Positions 1 to 7,694 of a stretch of 35,857 nt of DNA are shown here, in pieces (position 1 is the stretch's first letter; each line of letters starts with the position of its first letter). The notes beneath the pieces are model-generated. The model saw only the letters and a list, made by a program, of their open reading frames with translations. It had not been told where the DNA came from and did no database searches. This DNA comes from Desulfobulbaceae bacterium (GTDB lineage Bacteria > Desulfobacterota > Desulfobulbia > Desulfobulbales > Desulfobulbaceae): positions 1 to 35,857 of the forward strand of contig JALSNC010000167.1 of the NCBI GenBank assembly GCA_026987195.1, given 5' to 3'. A program made the translations under genes and the position numbers.

Positions 1-32
1 ACGATCTCGGGCAGAATTCCGTTCACCATCAT
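1..32 (-). CDS. nuoN: NADH-quinone oxidoreductase subunit N, first codons only
   Basis: Only the start of this gene lies in the window. From the ATG at 32 (or the adjacent ATG at 29) it reads MMVNGILPEIV, which fits the usual NuoN opening with a Leu-Pro-Glu-Ile motif. A purine-rich AGGCAAGGAC lies directly upstream. It is the next gene after nuoM on the same strand, where nuoN is expected. NuoN is one of the antiporter-like proton-pumping membrane subunits of complex I. The identity rests on ten residues plus position, so it is an inference from context. Confidence 0.7.
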   Translation of the reverse strand, partial: MMVNGILPEI

Positions 33-64
33 GTCCTTGCCTCATGGTCCGTTGCTCCGGCGGC

Positions 65-91
65 CGGCCAGACCCCGGGTCTGCCTGGCCG
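65..91 (-). other. Hairpin in the nuoM-nuoN gap
   Basis: The 137-base gap between nuoM and nuoN is long for this tightly packed operon. It contains a perfect inverted repeat (AGACCC, one base, GGGTCT; 70-82). This sits inside an alternative outer stem of CGGCCAG and CTGGCCG (65-71 and 85-91). No T-run follows on the minus strand, so it is not a standard terminator. It could be an mRNA processing or stability structure. Confidence 0.4.
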
Positions 92-169
92 CAACCATCC
101 GCTGTTTCCGCGGCATGCGCCGCATCCGCCACCTCCCACCTGCACGCGCCCCATACCCTTGCTTGCCGT

Positions 170-1711
170 TCAGTTCAGGATTCCCGGCAGAACCTGGCCG
201 ATGAAGGCGGTCATCTCCATGACCTCCTGGCCGGACAGGCGGGCACTGATCGCCTCCAGGGCCGGGGTCATGATCCTGAGCAGAGGAGCCGGATAGAAAC
301 CGAACAGGACCACCAGCATGGCCAGGGGCAGGAGGCTTGCGGTCTCACGCAGGCCGATATCCCGGGCCAGGGACGGATCTGCGCCCCGGCCCCAGGTGAG
401 TCCGAGAAACATGCGGAACATATAGGCGGCTGCCAGCAGTGCCCCCGGGATCACCCAGGCACCAAGCCGCAGGCTGTCGGTAAAGGCACCGCTCAGGCAG
501 AGAAACTCGCCCACGAAACTGGCTGTGCCGGGAAAGGCCAGGGAGGAAAGGGAGAACAGGCCCAGGAAGAACACAAACCCGGGCATGAGCCGGGCCAGGC
601 CCGCATTGTCGGCAAGGGCGCGGGACCGGGTCCGCTCGTAGAGCATGCCGGCCAGGAGAAAGAGGCCGCCGGTGGTGAGCCCGTGGTTGAGCATCTGCAG
701 CATGGCACCCTGGAGCCCCTGCATGTTGAGCACACCGATCCCCAGGGTGACAAACCCCATGTGGGCCACGGACGAGTAGGCAATCAGCTTCTTGATATCC
801 TCCTGGGCCAGGGAAAGCAGGCCGCCATAGAGGATGGCGGCCACCGAAAGCGCAATCAGCAGCGGCGCCATGTTCAGGCTGGCCGCCGGGGTCAGGCTCA
901 GGTTGAAACGGAGCAGGCCGTAGGTCCCCATCTTGAGCAGAACACCGGCCAGGATCACGGAGCCGGCCGTGGGCGCCTCCACGTGGGCGGCAGGCAGCCA
1001 GGTATGCAGCGGCACCATGGGGATCTTGACCGCAAACCCCGCCAGAAAGGCGAGGAAGAGCCAGAACTCCCAGCGGGGTGACAGCTCGAGGTTCAGGAGA
1101 GCCGGGTAGCTGAAGGTATCGCCCTGGACATGGAGGCCGACGATGGCGAGAAGCAGAAATACCGATCCGGCCAGGGTGTAGAGAACGAACTTGACGGCCG
1201 CGTACCGCCGCCGGGGACCGCCCCAGATGGCGATCATCAGGAACATGGGGATCAGCATCGCCTCCCAGAAGAAGTAGAACAGCACCAGGTCCAGGGCCAC
1301 GAACACGCCGGTGAGAATCCCCTGGGTGAGCAGCAGGCAGGCCATGAAGGCCCGGACCCGCCTGGTGATATACCGCCAGGAACAGAGCACGGTGACCGGG
1401 CCGAGCAGGGTGGTGAGCAGGACCAGGGGCAGGCTGATGCCATCCACTCCCAGGAGATAGCTCAAGCCGAGCCGGCGGATCCAGACATGGTGCTCCACGA
1501 ACTGGAACCCGGGCAGCCCGGGACGGAAGGCGCCATAGAGCGGCAGGGAGAGGAGAAAGGTCAGCACAAGGACCACCAGGGCCAGCCAGCGGCCCTGCTC
1601 TCCGTTCCTGGCCAGGGGCAGCAGCAGGGCACCGAAGATGGGCAGAAAAACGATCAGGCTCAGCAGGGGGCCGTCCAGGGGCGATGGGTGGAGCATGGCA
1701 ATGGGAGTCAT
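170..1711 (-). CDS. nuoM: NADH-quinone oxidoreductase subunit M
   Basis: This is an antiporter-like membrane subunit of complex I that takes part in proton translocation. It has 513 residues, a normal NuoM length, and is hydrophobic throughout with about 14 membrane segments. The expected charged residues of the proton path are visible: Glu150 (FFWEAM), Lys229 (AVKIPMVPLHTWLP), Lys260 (LLKMGTY) and Glu402 (SFVGEFL). The glutamate at the last position is what separates NuoM from NuoL and MrpD, which have lysine there. It lies 73 bases after the preceding antiporter-like subunit and 137 bases before nuoN. The ATG at 1711 is preceded by AGGACC at about ten bases; an internal ATG (MLHPS) is possible. 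Confidence 0.95.
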   Translation of the reverse strand: MTPIAMLHPSPLDGPLLSLIVFLPIFGALLLPLARNGEQGRWLALVVLVLTFLLSLPLYGAFRPGLPGFQFVEHHVWIRRLGLSYLLGVDGISLPLVLLTTLLGPVTVLCSWRYITRRVRAFMACLLLTQGILTGVFVALDLVLFYFFWEAMLIPMFLMIAIWGGPRRRYAAVKFVLYTLAGSVFLLLAIVGLHVQGDTFSYPALLNLELSPRWEFWLFLAFLAGFAVKIPMVPLHTWLPAAHVEAPTAGSVILAGVLLKMGTYGLLRFNLSLTPAASLNMAPLLIALSVAAILYGGLLSLAQEDIKKLIAYSSVAHMGFVTLGIGVLNMQGLQGAMLQMLNHGLTTGGLFLLAGMLYERTRSRALADNAGLARLMPGFVFFLGLFSLSSLAFPGTASFVGEFLCLSGAFTDSLRLGAWVIPGALLAAAYMFRMFLGLTWGRGADPSLARDIGLRETASLLPLAMLVVLFGFYPAPLLRIMTPALEAISARLSGQEVMEMTAFIGQVLPGILN

Positions 1712-1746
1712 GGCGGTTATGGTCCTGTTGTCGGTCCGTGGAAACA

Positions 1747-1763
1747 GACCTCACAATATGGTC
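1747..1763 (-). promoter_or_regulatory. Inverted repeat in the nuoM leader
   Basis: On the minus strand this reads GACCATATTGTGAGGTC, with GACC/GGTC arms around nine bases, 36 bases before the nuoM start. A near copy (14 of 17 bases identical) lies 40 bases before the nuoA start at 10223-10239. An operator or a leader structure shared by the two genes is possible, but the match is short. Confidence 0.3.
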
Positions 1764-1784
1764 GTGTTTGCCGGCAGCCGGGAT

Positions 1785-3566
1785 CTAACGGATCCAGAGG
1801 GTCAGCAGGATGATACCGGCCAGCACGGTCAGGGTCCGGGCCACATAGCGTGACAGGATGCCCGGCTGCATGAAGAAGCGCATGGTTTCCCCGAACCGCA
1901 GCACCGCCCCGGCCGTACCGTCGACCACCCCGTCCACCAGCCGCCGGTCGTTCCAGGCGGCAAGCCCGGCCAGCCCCCGGAGCAGGGGCAGAAACAGGGT
2001 CTGGTGCAGGTTCCTTATCACCTCTTCGTCCACCAGGCGCAGCACCCGGCGGCAGAAGGTCGTGAAGGCCACTCCGCCCCGCCGATAGAACCAGTCCAGG
2101 TCCAGGCCGATCTCCGGCTCCGGATAGAGTTTTTTTATCAGCAGGAAGAAGCCCAGCATGGTGAAGAGGAGGATCTGCAGCGAGGCCATGACGTGGGTCG
2201 GGGTGTAGGGTTGATAGTCGACGGCATAGGGCAGCAGGCGGTAGAGAGTGTCGGGACGGATACCGATGAGAATGCAGTAATAGCTGGCCAGGGCCATGGC
2301 GACGAGCATGTTGAGGGGCGCCTCCCGCCGGGGTGGCGCAAAGGCGGGACGTTCGCGCCAGAACCAGATGAAATAGGGCACCTTGAGGCCGGTGTGGAGA
2401 AAGGTCCCGGCCGATGCCAGGGTCAGGCCCAGGGCGGCCCATTGCAGGTGATCCTCCCAGGCGCCGGAGATGATCATCGACTTGGTGACAAAGCCTGAAA
2501 AGAGCGGAAAGGCGGAGATGGACAGACCGCCGACCAGGGTGAAAACCAGGGTCCAGGGCATGTACCTCCACAGGCCGCCCAGCTCCGAGAAACGGCTTCT
2601 GCCGGTGACATGGAGCACCGAGCCCACCCCCATGAAGAGCAGGCCCTTGTAGAGGATGTGGGCAAAGGCATGGGCACAGGCGCCGTTGATGGCCAGCTCG
2701 GTGCCGATGCCCACCCCGGCCACCATGTAGCCCACCTGGCTGATGATATGGTAGGAAAGCAGCCGGCGGGCATCGTTCTCCAGGACCGCGTAGACCACCC
2801 CGTAGAGGGCCATGACCACGCCAAGCACGATGAGGATCTCGAAGCCGGCAAAGGAGCGGATCAGGGCATAGACCGCGGTCTTGGTGGTGTAGGCGCACAT
2901 GAAGACCGAACCGACCACGGTGGCGGAGCCGTAGGCGTCGGGCAGCCAGGCATGCAGGGGCGGCACGGCGGCATTGAGCAGAAAACCGGCCAGGATCAGG
3001 TACTGGGCCGGACCGGCGGCAGCCGGGTCGATGGCGGTGAAGGTGATGGAGCCAGCCTGGTGGTACTGGAGCAGAATGCCGCCGAGCAGCAGCAGACCGC
3101 CGAAGACATGGACCAGCATGTAGCGGTAGCCGGCAGCCACGGCCCCTTTGGTGCGGCGGAGAAAGACGAGCGCCGCCGAGAAGACCATCAGCCCCTCCCA
3201 GAAGAGAAACAGGGTCAGGTAATCGCCGGCGAACACGCAGCCGAGCGCAGAGCCGACGTAGCCCATGGCCGCCGACTGCTGCCAGGGATCGGCCAGGTGG
3301 AGTCCGTAGATTGCGCCGATGAACGCCATCAGGGTAAAGACATTGGCAAAGACCAGGGCCAGCCGGTCGACGCGGCCGAAGGTAAGTGTCAGTCCATGCA
3401 GCTCCACCTGGCCATGCAGGCCGGGGGCGAGCAGAACGACCGTGGCCAGGGCCATGAGCGGCACCAGCAGGACCAGGGCCTGCCGCCAGACGCCCCGGGC
3501 CAGCGGGACCGCCACCATGCCGGCAAAGAAAAGAAAGGCCGGGTGGATGAAGAAATCCGTGGTCAT
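1785..3566 (-). CDS. MrpD/NuoL-like antiporter subunit of complex I with NuoL-type C-terminus
   Basis: This is a proton-translocating membrane subunit of 593 residues, beginning MTTDFF. A GGGGAGGG ribosome site precedes the ATG, and the start overlaps the upstream stop as ATGA. The core resembles the Mrp antiporter subunit D family. Glu124, Lys229 and Lys362 stand at the conserved positions on helices 5, 8 and 12. The helix-7 lysine is replaced by Asn198 (LLNAAVPPLHAWLP). After the 14-helix core comes an extension of about 150 residues with an acidic EPEIGLDLDWFY stretch, an amphipathic segment (NDRRLVDGVVDG) and a last hydrophobic helix. That pattern matches the lateral helix and final helix of NuoL, so this is probably the NuoL equivalent at the distal end of the arm. 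Assignment to the MrpD-like subgroup is from memory of the family. Confidence 0.88.
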   Translation of the reverse strand: MTTDFFIHPAFLFFAGMVAVPLARGVWRQALVLLVPLMALATVVLLAPGLHGQVELHGLTLTFGRVDRLALVFANVFTLMAFIGAIYGLHLADPWQQSAAMGYVGSALGCVFAGDYLTLFLFWEGLMVFSAALVFLRRTKGAVAAGYRYMLVHVFGGLLLLGGILLQYHQAGSITFTAIDPAAAGPAQYLILAGFLLNAAVPPLHAWLPDAYGSATVVGSVFMCAYTTKTAVYALIRSFAGFEILIVLGVVMALYGVVYAVLENDARRLLSYHIISQVGYMVAGVGIGTELAINGACAHAFAHILYKGLLFMGVGSVLHVTGRSRFSELGGLWRYMPWTLVFTLVGGLSISAFPLFSGFVTKSMIISGAWEDHLQWAALGLTLASAGTFLHTGLKVPYFIWFWRERPAFAPPRREAPLNMLVAMALASYYCILIGIRPDTLYRLLPYAVDYQPYTPTHVMASLQILLFTMLGFFLLIKKLYPEPEIGLDLDWFYRRGGVAFTTFCRRVLRLVDEEVIRNLHQTLFLPLLRGLAGLAAWNDRRLVDGVVDGTAGAVLRFGETMRFFMQPGILSRYVARTLTVLAGIILLTLWIR

Positions 3567-3826
3567 TTTTTCCCTCCCCTTCTCTCGTAGTAATCCTCGG
3601 GCCGGAAGAGCCAGACATGGCCCAGCCACTTGGAGACCACGATGATGAGCATACAGGCCAGCAGGCCGAACAGGCCCCAGAAGCCGGGGATCTCGTCACC
3701 GATAAAGTAGACATGATGGCGGGGTACCAGCAGGTCGGCCAGGATCAGCAGACCGAGCAGGCAGCAGAAGGCCACCCGCACCCCGTGGTAGTGGCGGCGC
3801 AGCCGGGCGATGAGACGCTTGATCAT
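3563..3826 (-). CDS. Small two-helix membrane protein encoded between the MrpD-like genes
   Basis: An 87-residue protein that I cannot name. A basic N-terminus (KRLIARLRRHYHG) leads into one hydrophobic helix (about residues 17-34). A polar loop with His-rich VPRHHVYF and acidic GDEIPGFWG follows, then a second helix (about 50-68) and a charged tail RPEDYYERRGGKK. It overlaps both neighbours by four bases (ATGA at each end), so translation is coupled to the two antiporter-like subunits. That implies stoichiometric production and makes an accessory subunit of the membrane arm likely. I recall similar short proteins with a PGF motif and a final EDYY beside MrpD-like genes in other bacteria. No function is established that I know of. 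Confidence 0.8.
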   Translation of the reverse strand: MIKRLIARLRRHYHGVRVAFCCLLGLLILADLLVPRHHVYFIGDEIPGFWGLFGLLACMLIIVVSKWLGHVWLFRPEDYYERRGGKK

Positions 3827-5295
3827 GACAGCACCTCTCCGATGAGCCGCAGGAACGGCTGTGGAAACAGGCCGAGCAGGATGGTGATGGCGGCGGTGAC
3901 CGACAGGGGCACGAGCATGAAGGCCGGGGCTTCGCGCACCACCTGGTCTCCGGACCGTGGAGGGCCGGCCATGAAAAAGGCCCGATAGACGATGGGCAGG
4001 AAATAGGCCGCGTTGAGCAGCGAACTGGTGAGGATGAAGACCAGCAGCAGCATGGAGCCGTTGTCCAGGCAGCCGAGACCGAGGAACCACTTGGTGACGA
4101 AACCGGCGGTCCCGGGCACCCCGATCATGGACAGGGCGCCGATGGCAAAGGCGGTCATCGTCACCGGCATGGTGCGGCCGATGCCGGAGAGCTCGGAGAT
4201 ATATTTGCGGCCCGTGGCCACGAAGATGGCGCCGGCACAATAGAAGAGGGTGATCTTGGAAAAGGCATGGTTGGCGATGTGGATCATGCCGCCGGTCATG
4301 GAACTGACCGAGACCAGGGCGAACCCCAGGGTGATGTAGGCGAGCTGGCTCACCGTGGAGTAGGCCAGCCGCGCCTTGAGGTTGTCGTGGGTGAGGGCGA
4401 TCATCGAGGCGAGAAGGATGGTGGCGGACATGAAATAGGCCGTGGGCATGACCAGGCCGAGGCGGTGCATCAGCTCGGGGCCGTAGACATTGTAGATCAC
4501 CCGGGCGATACAGAAGACCCCCACCTTGACGACCGCCACCGCATGCAGCAGGGCCGAGACCGGGGTCGGTGCCACCATGGCCGACGGCAGCCAGGAGTGG
4601 AGCGGAATCAGGCCCGACTTGGCGATACCGGCGACAAAGAGAATGAACAGGACGACCAGCAGGGTCGGCGGGCCGTCAGCGGGCAGAATGGCACCCGGCC
4701 CGAAATCCAGGTTGCCTGCCAGGACATAGGTGAGGACGAGAGCGGCAAGAAAAAACAGCTTGCCGGTGCCCATCAGGTAGACCAGGTATTTGTTGGCGCC
4801 CCGCCTGGCCTCGCCGTCCTCGTGGTGCATGACCAGCGGATAGGTGAAGATGGAGACCAGTTCATAGAACAGGTACATGGTGAACAGCGACCCGGCCATG
4901 GCCACCCCCAGGGAGGCGGACAGGGTGAGGGCGAAACAGGTGTAGTACCTGGTCTGGGCGTGTTCCCCGAGGCCGCGCATGTAGCCGATGGAATAGAACG
5001 AGGTCAGGATCCAGAGAAAGGAGGAGATACAGGCAAAGACCATGGCAAAGCCGTCCACCCGGAAGACCAGCGACAGTCCGGGCAGCACCTCCGCCAGGCG
5101 GATGGAGATCACCTCGCCGCGCAGGATGGCAGGCAACATGGCCGCCACCAGGGCGAACTTGACCACGCCGGTGCCGATGGACACCATCTCCCGCCGGTCG
5201 GGATCATGGCCAAGGCGCATGATCAGGCCGGCACCGGCAAGGGAGACGGCAACGATGAGCACGGGCAGGATGGAGAAGGTGGTCTGCTCGATCAT
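3823..5295 (-). CDS. MrpD/NuoL-family antiporter-like subunit of complex I
   Basis: A 490-residue polytopic membrane protein of the proton_antipo_M family. All the charged residues of a working ion channel are present: Glu145 (LFYELVS) on helix 5, Lys226 (IAKSGLIPLHSWLP) on helix 7, Lys257 (VVKVGVF) on helix 8, His342 (ANHAFSK) and Lys402 (FVTKWFLG) on helix 12. Lysine at the last position fits MrpD/NuoL, not NuoM. It lacks the C-terminal lateral-helix extension of the second copy, so it is probably an internal module of the membrane arm. The gene begins six bases after nuoK with AAGGGG upstream of the ATG and ends in an ATGA overlap with the 87-residue protein. A stand-alone cation/proton antiporter is unlikely because it lies inside the nuo operon. 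Confidence 0.9.
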   Translation of the reverse strand: MIEQTTFSILPVLIVAVSLAGAGLIMRLGHDPDRREMVSIGTGVVKFALVAAMLPAILRGEVISIRLAEVLPGLSLVFRVDGFAMVFACISSFLWILTSFYSIGYMRGLGEHAQTRYYTCFALTLSASLGVAMAGSLFTMYLFYELVSIFTYPLVMHHEDGEARRGANKYLVYLMGTGKLFFLAALVLTYVLAGNLDFGPGAILPADGPPTLLVVLFILFVAGIAKSGLIPLHSWLPSAMVAPTPVSALLHAVAVVKVGVFCIARVIYNVYGPELMHRLGLVMPTAYFMSATILLASMIALTHDNLKARLAYSTVSQLAYITLGFALVSVSSMTGGMIHIANHAFSKITLFYCAGAIFVATGRKYISELSGIGRTMPVTMTAFAIGALSMIGVPGTAGFVTKWFLGLGCLDNGSMLLLVFILTSSLLNAAYFLPIVYRAFFMAGPPRSGDQVVREAPAFMLVPLSVTAAITILLGLFPQPFLRLIGEVLS

Positions 5296-5301
5296 CCCGG
5301 A

Positions 5302-5631
5302 TCACCCCTTGAGCCCGATCAGCCGGTCCACGGCAATGGTCTGGTAGTTGCGGAAGACCGCCACCGCGATGCCGAGGAAGACCGCGGCCTCGGCCGCCGC
5401 GATACCGATGATGAACAGGGTGGAGATCCGGGCCTGCAGGGGATCGGGCACCAGGTAGGTTCCGAAGGCCATGATATTGATCCCCACGCCCTGGAGCAGA
5501 AGTTCCAGGGAGATGAGAAAACCGATCAGGGTACGGCGGAACAGCATGCCGAAGAGCCCGATGGCAAAGAGGGCGTGAGCGACAACGACATAGACCAGCA
5601 GGCTGTTGGGCAGGGTGGCAAGAAACTCCAT
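5302..5631 (-). CDS. nuoK: NADH-quinone oxidoreductase subunit K
   Basis: A 109-residue protein with three membrane helices, the normal size for NuoK. The two buried glutamates essential in characterised NuoK proteins are visible as Glu43 (SLELLLQGVGIN) and Glu81 (AAAEAAVFLGIAV). The protein sits in the proximal membrane arm and links the quinone site to the antiporter-like subunits. It starts one base after the nuoJ stop and ends six bases before the first MrpD-like gene. Confidence 0.95.
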   Translation of the reverse strand: MEFLATLPNSLLVYVVVAHALFAIGLFGMLFRRTLIGFLISLELLLQGVGINIMAFGTYLVPDPLQARISTLFIIGIAAAEAAVFLGIAVAVFRNYQTIAVDRLIGLKG

Positions 5632-5632
5632 T

Positions 5633-6142
5633 TCAGATCCTCCGGTTGATGAGCGCGATGGTGACCGCGCCGATGACGGCCACGGTGAGCAGGATGGAGA
5701 TCAGTTCAAAGGGCAGCAGATAATCGCCGAGCAGCATCCAGCCGATGCGGCTCTCGTCGATCTTGCGGGCCGATGCCACGATCTCGCGGCCGGCCAGGCT
5801 CTTGAGGGTGGCACTGAGCATGGCCACCACCAGGACCACGGGGATGGCCGCCTTGATGTCCAGGGGCCGCATCCCTTCCTCGCCCTGCTTGCGGGTGAGT
5901 GTCAGGCCGAAGGCGATGGCCACGCAGACCGCACCGATGTAGATCATGACCTGCATGACGGCGAGCAGGGGGCTGCCCAGGTTGTAGTAGAGTCCCGCCA
6001 CCCCGAGCAGGGCACCCACCAGGCCGAAGAAACAGTGGATCAGGTTGCGGGCCGTGACCGCGAGCAGGGCGCCACCGACGACCAGCAGCAGAATGGTGGC
6101 AAAGGCGAGCGTATAGACGGTATGAACGAAACTGGCGAACAT
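5633..6142 (-). CDS. nuoJ: NADH-quinone oxidoreductase subunit J
   Basis: A 169-residue membrane subunit of the proximal arm of complex I. The start at 6142 (MFASFVHTVYTLAF) follows GGAGGAAAACACA, a strong ribosome site. About five membrane helices can be seen. Helix 3 has the family pattern QVMIYIGAVCVAIAFGL, where NuoJ carries its pi-bulge. The gene is preceded by an unusual 149-base gap after nuoI that contains a copy of a repeat (6238-6290), which is the only large break among the nuoA-K genes. It is followed one base later by nuoK. Confidence 0.92.
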   Translation of the reverse strand: MFASFVHTVYTLAFATILLLVVGGALLAVTARNLIHCFFGLVGALLGVAGLYYNLGSPLLAVMQVMIYIGAVCVAIAFGLTLTRKQGEEGMRPLDIKAAIPVVLVVAMLSATLKSLAGREIVASARKIDESRIGWMLLGDYLLPFELISILLTVAVIGAVTIALINRRI

Positions 6143-6237
6143 TGTGTTTTCCTCCGGCAGCACGGGACAGGACACCGCGTCCCCATCCCCGCATGACCGG
6201 GCCATGAGGGCCCGGAGAGCATCACTGCCCCTGTTGC

Positions 6238-6290
6238 AACAGTTCACTGATATGGGCAGCCACCTAAAAAGACCGACACTTTTACCCGTG
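6238..6290 (-). repeat. Dispersed intergenic repeat, family 2, copy in the nuoI-nuoJ gap
   Basis: On the minus strand this block begins CACGGGTAAAAGT and matches 31266-31317 (plus strand) at about 40 of 53 positions with one gap. Shared blocks are GTAAAAGT, TCTTTT, AGGTGG, TGCC and GTGAAC. It can form a small AAAAG/CTTTT stem. Both copies lie in the sense orientation between genes, upstream of a membrane or quinone-related gene (nuoJ here, ubiD there). I do not recognise the family. Confidence 0.7.
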
Positions 6291-6291
6291 C

Positions 6292-6747
6292 TCAGAATTG
6301 AAACGGCGACGCAAGCCCCTCCAGCAGATCCATGGTGCGAAATTCCGTGTCCCTGTACCCGGCCAGGGCATAATCCCGCGAAAATGCCAGGGCCCTGGCG
6401 GGACAGCTCTCCACGCAGAGGCCGCACAGGCTGCATTTCGTAAAGTCGAGCAGGAAGCGGACCGCGACCTTTTTCTTTCTGTCGCCGGGCTTCCGGCCCT
6501 GCACCGTGATGCAGGCCGAGGGACAGATACGGGCGCAGGAGCCGCAGGCAAAGCAGCGGGGGAATCCGGTCTCTTCATCGGCGAGCATGCGGATATGGCC
6601 GCGGAACCGGGCCGGCAGGGGTGCGGTCTGCCGCGGCCACTGCACGGTGTGCGGCCTCGAGACCATGTTGGCGAAGGTGACCCGCATGCCCTTCAGCAGG
6701 CTGACGGACCCTGTCACTATCCCGGCAAGATACCGATATCCGTTCAT
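6292..6747 (-). CDS. nuoI: NADH-quinone oxidoreductase subunit I, 2[4Fe-4S]
   Basis: A 151-residue peripheral subunit that carries two [4Fe-4S] clusters (N6a and N6b) towards the quinone site. The two ferredoxin motifs are complete: Cys65-68-71-75 (CFACGSCARIC) and Cys105-108-111-115 (CSLCGLCVESC). The N-terminus is an amphipathic helix that would lie on the membrane. The start ATG overlaps the nuoH stop as ATGA. In a complex without NuoEFG this subunit would be the likely entry point for electrons from a ferredoxin-type donor; that is inference. Confidence 0.95.
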   Translation of the reverse strand: MNGYRYLAGIVTGSVSLLKGMRVTFANMVSRPHTVQWPRQTAPLPARFRGHIRMLADEETGFPRCFACGSCARICPSACITVQGRKPGDRKKKVAVRFLLDFTKCSLCGLCVESCPARALAFSRDYALAGYRDTEFRTMDLLEGLASPFQF

Positions 6748-7694
6748 AGAGCCAGCACCCCCGCGGTGACGAGAAAATTGACCAGGGCAAGCGGCAGCAG
6801 GATCTTCCAGCCCAGGTGGAGCATCTGGTCGATGCGCAGCCGGGGAAAGGTCCAGCGGAACCACATGAGCAGGAAGATGATCCCGTAGAGCTTGAGCAGC
6901 GACCAGACGGGACCGGGCAGAAAGGGCCCCTGCCATCCGCCGAGAAAGAGGATCGAGGCCAGGGCCGCGGCGATGAACATGTAGGAATATTCGGCCAGGA
7001 AGAAGAGGGAAAACCCCATGGCCGAGTACTCGATGTGGAAACCGGCCACCAGCTCGCTCTCGGCCTCGGAAAAGTCAAAGGGGCTGCGGTTGGTCTCCAG
7101 GGTGATGGTGACGATGTAGATGATGAACAGCAGCGGCTGGTAGAGGATGTACCAGCCGTCTTTCTGGGCCAGGGCGATCTGGCGCAGGCTGTAGGAACCG
7201 GCCATCATGATGATGGTGAGGATGCAGAGCAGCAGCGGGATCTTGTAGGCCAGGATCTGGGCCACGGCCCTGGAACCGCCCAGGAGGGCATACTTGTTGT
7301 TGGAGCCCCAGCCGGCAAGCAGGATACCCAGGGTGTTGAGCAGCCCCAGGGCCACCACCAGCAGCAGACCGATGTTCAGCTCCCAGGCCTGGAGGGTCTC
7401 GCCCAGCGGCAGGGGGACCATGGCCACAAAGATGGGCACCAGGCTGACCACCGGCGCCAGGAGGAAGAGCGGCCGGTCAGCCGCGTCCGGCACCAGGAAC
7501 TGCTTGCCCAGCAGCTTGATGCCGTCGGCCAGGGTCTGGAGCAGGCCGTGCGGCCCGACCTCCATGGGACCGTACCGGAAGTGCATGTGGCCGGCCACCT
7601 TGCGCTCGAGCCAGACCAGGATAACGGCGTTGAGGCCGACCACGGCACTGATGCCCAGCAGATAGCAGACAATGGTGACAGGGGAGATACTCAT
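6744..7694 (-). CDS. nuoH: NADH-quinone oxidoreductase subunit H
   Basis: A 316-residue membrane subunit that forms the quinone-binding chamber with NuoB and NuoD. Family motifs include LVWLERKVAGHMHFRYGP in the first loop, GWGSNNKYALLGG, and the acidic loop ETNRSPFDFSEAESELVAGFH. That loop contains the conserved glutamates of the channel leading from the quinone site. Eight membrane helices are expected. The gene overlaps nuoD and nuoI by four bases (ATGA) at both ends. Confidence 0.96.
   Translation of the reverse strand: MSISPVTIVCYLLGISAVVGLNAVILVWLERKVAGHMHFRYGPMEVGPHGLLQTLADGIKLLGKQFLVPDAADRPLFLLAPVVSLVPIFVAMVPLPLGETLQAWELNIGLLLVVALGLLNTLGILLAGWGSNNKYALLGGSRAVAQILAYKIPLLLCILTIIMMAGSYSLRQIALAQKDGWYILYQPLLFIIYIVTITLETNRSPFDFSEAESELVAGFHIEYSAMGFSLFFLAEYSYMFIAAALASILFLGGWQGPFLPGPVWSLLKLYGIIFLLMWFRWTFPRLRIDQMLHLGWKILLPLALVNFLVTAGVLAL

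Noticed and set aside
137-151. A 15-base identity (CACCTGCACGCGCCC) between the nuoM-nuoN gap and repeat copy A at 34409-34423.
   Set aside because: The flanks do not align, and one match of this length in GC-rich DNA is not far from chance. It is too weak to call another copy.
44-1081. Long plus-strand frames opposite nuoM and other nuo genes.
   Set aside because: They are rich in Gly, Gln and His with no domain, and the opposite strand encodes conserved complex I subunits.
6143-6436. In-frame extension upstream of nuoJ that would give a 267-residue protein.
   Set aside because: The extension has no similarity to NuoJ and runs through nuoI, and the ATG at 6142 has a strong ribosome site.
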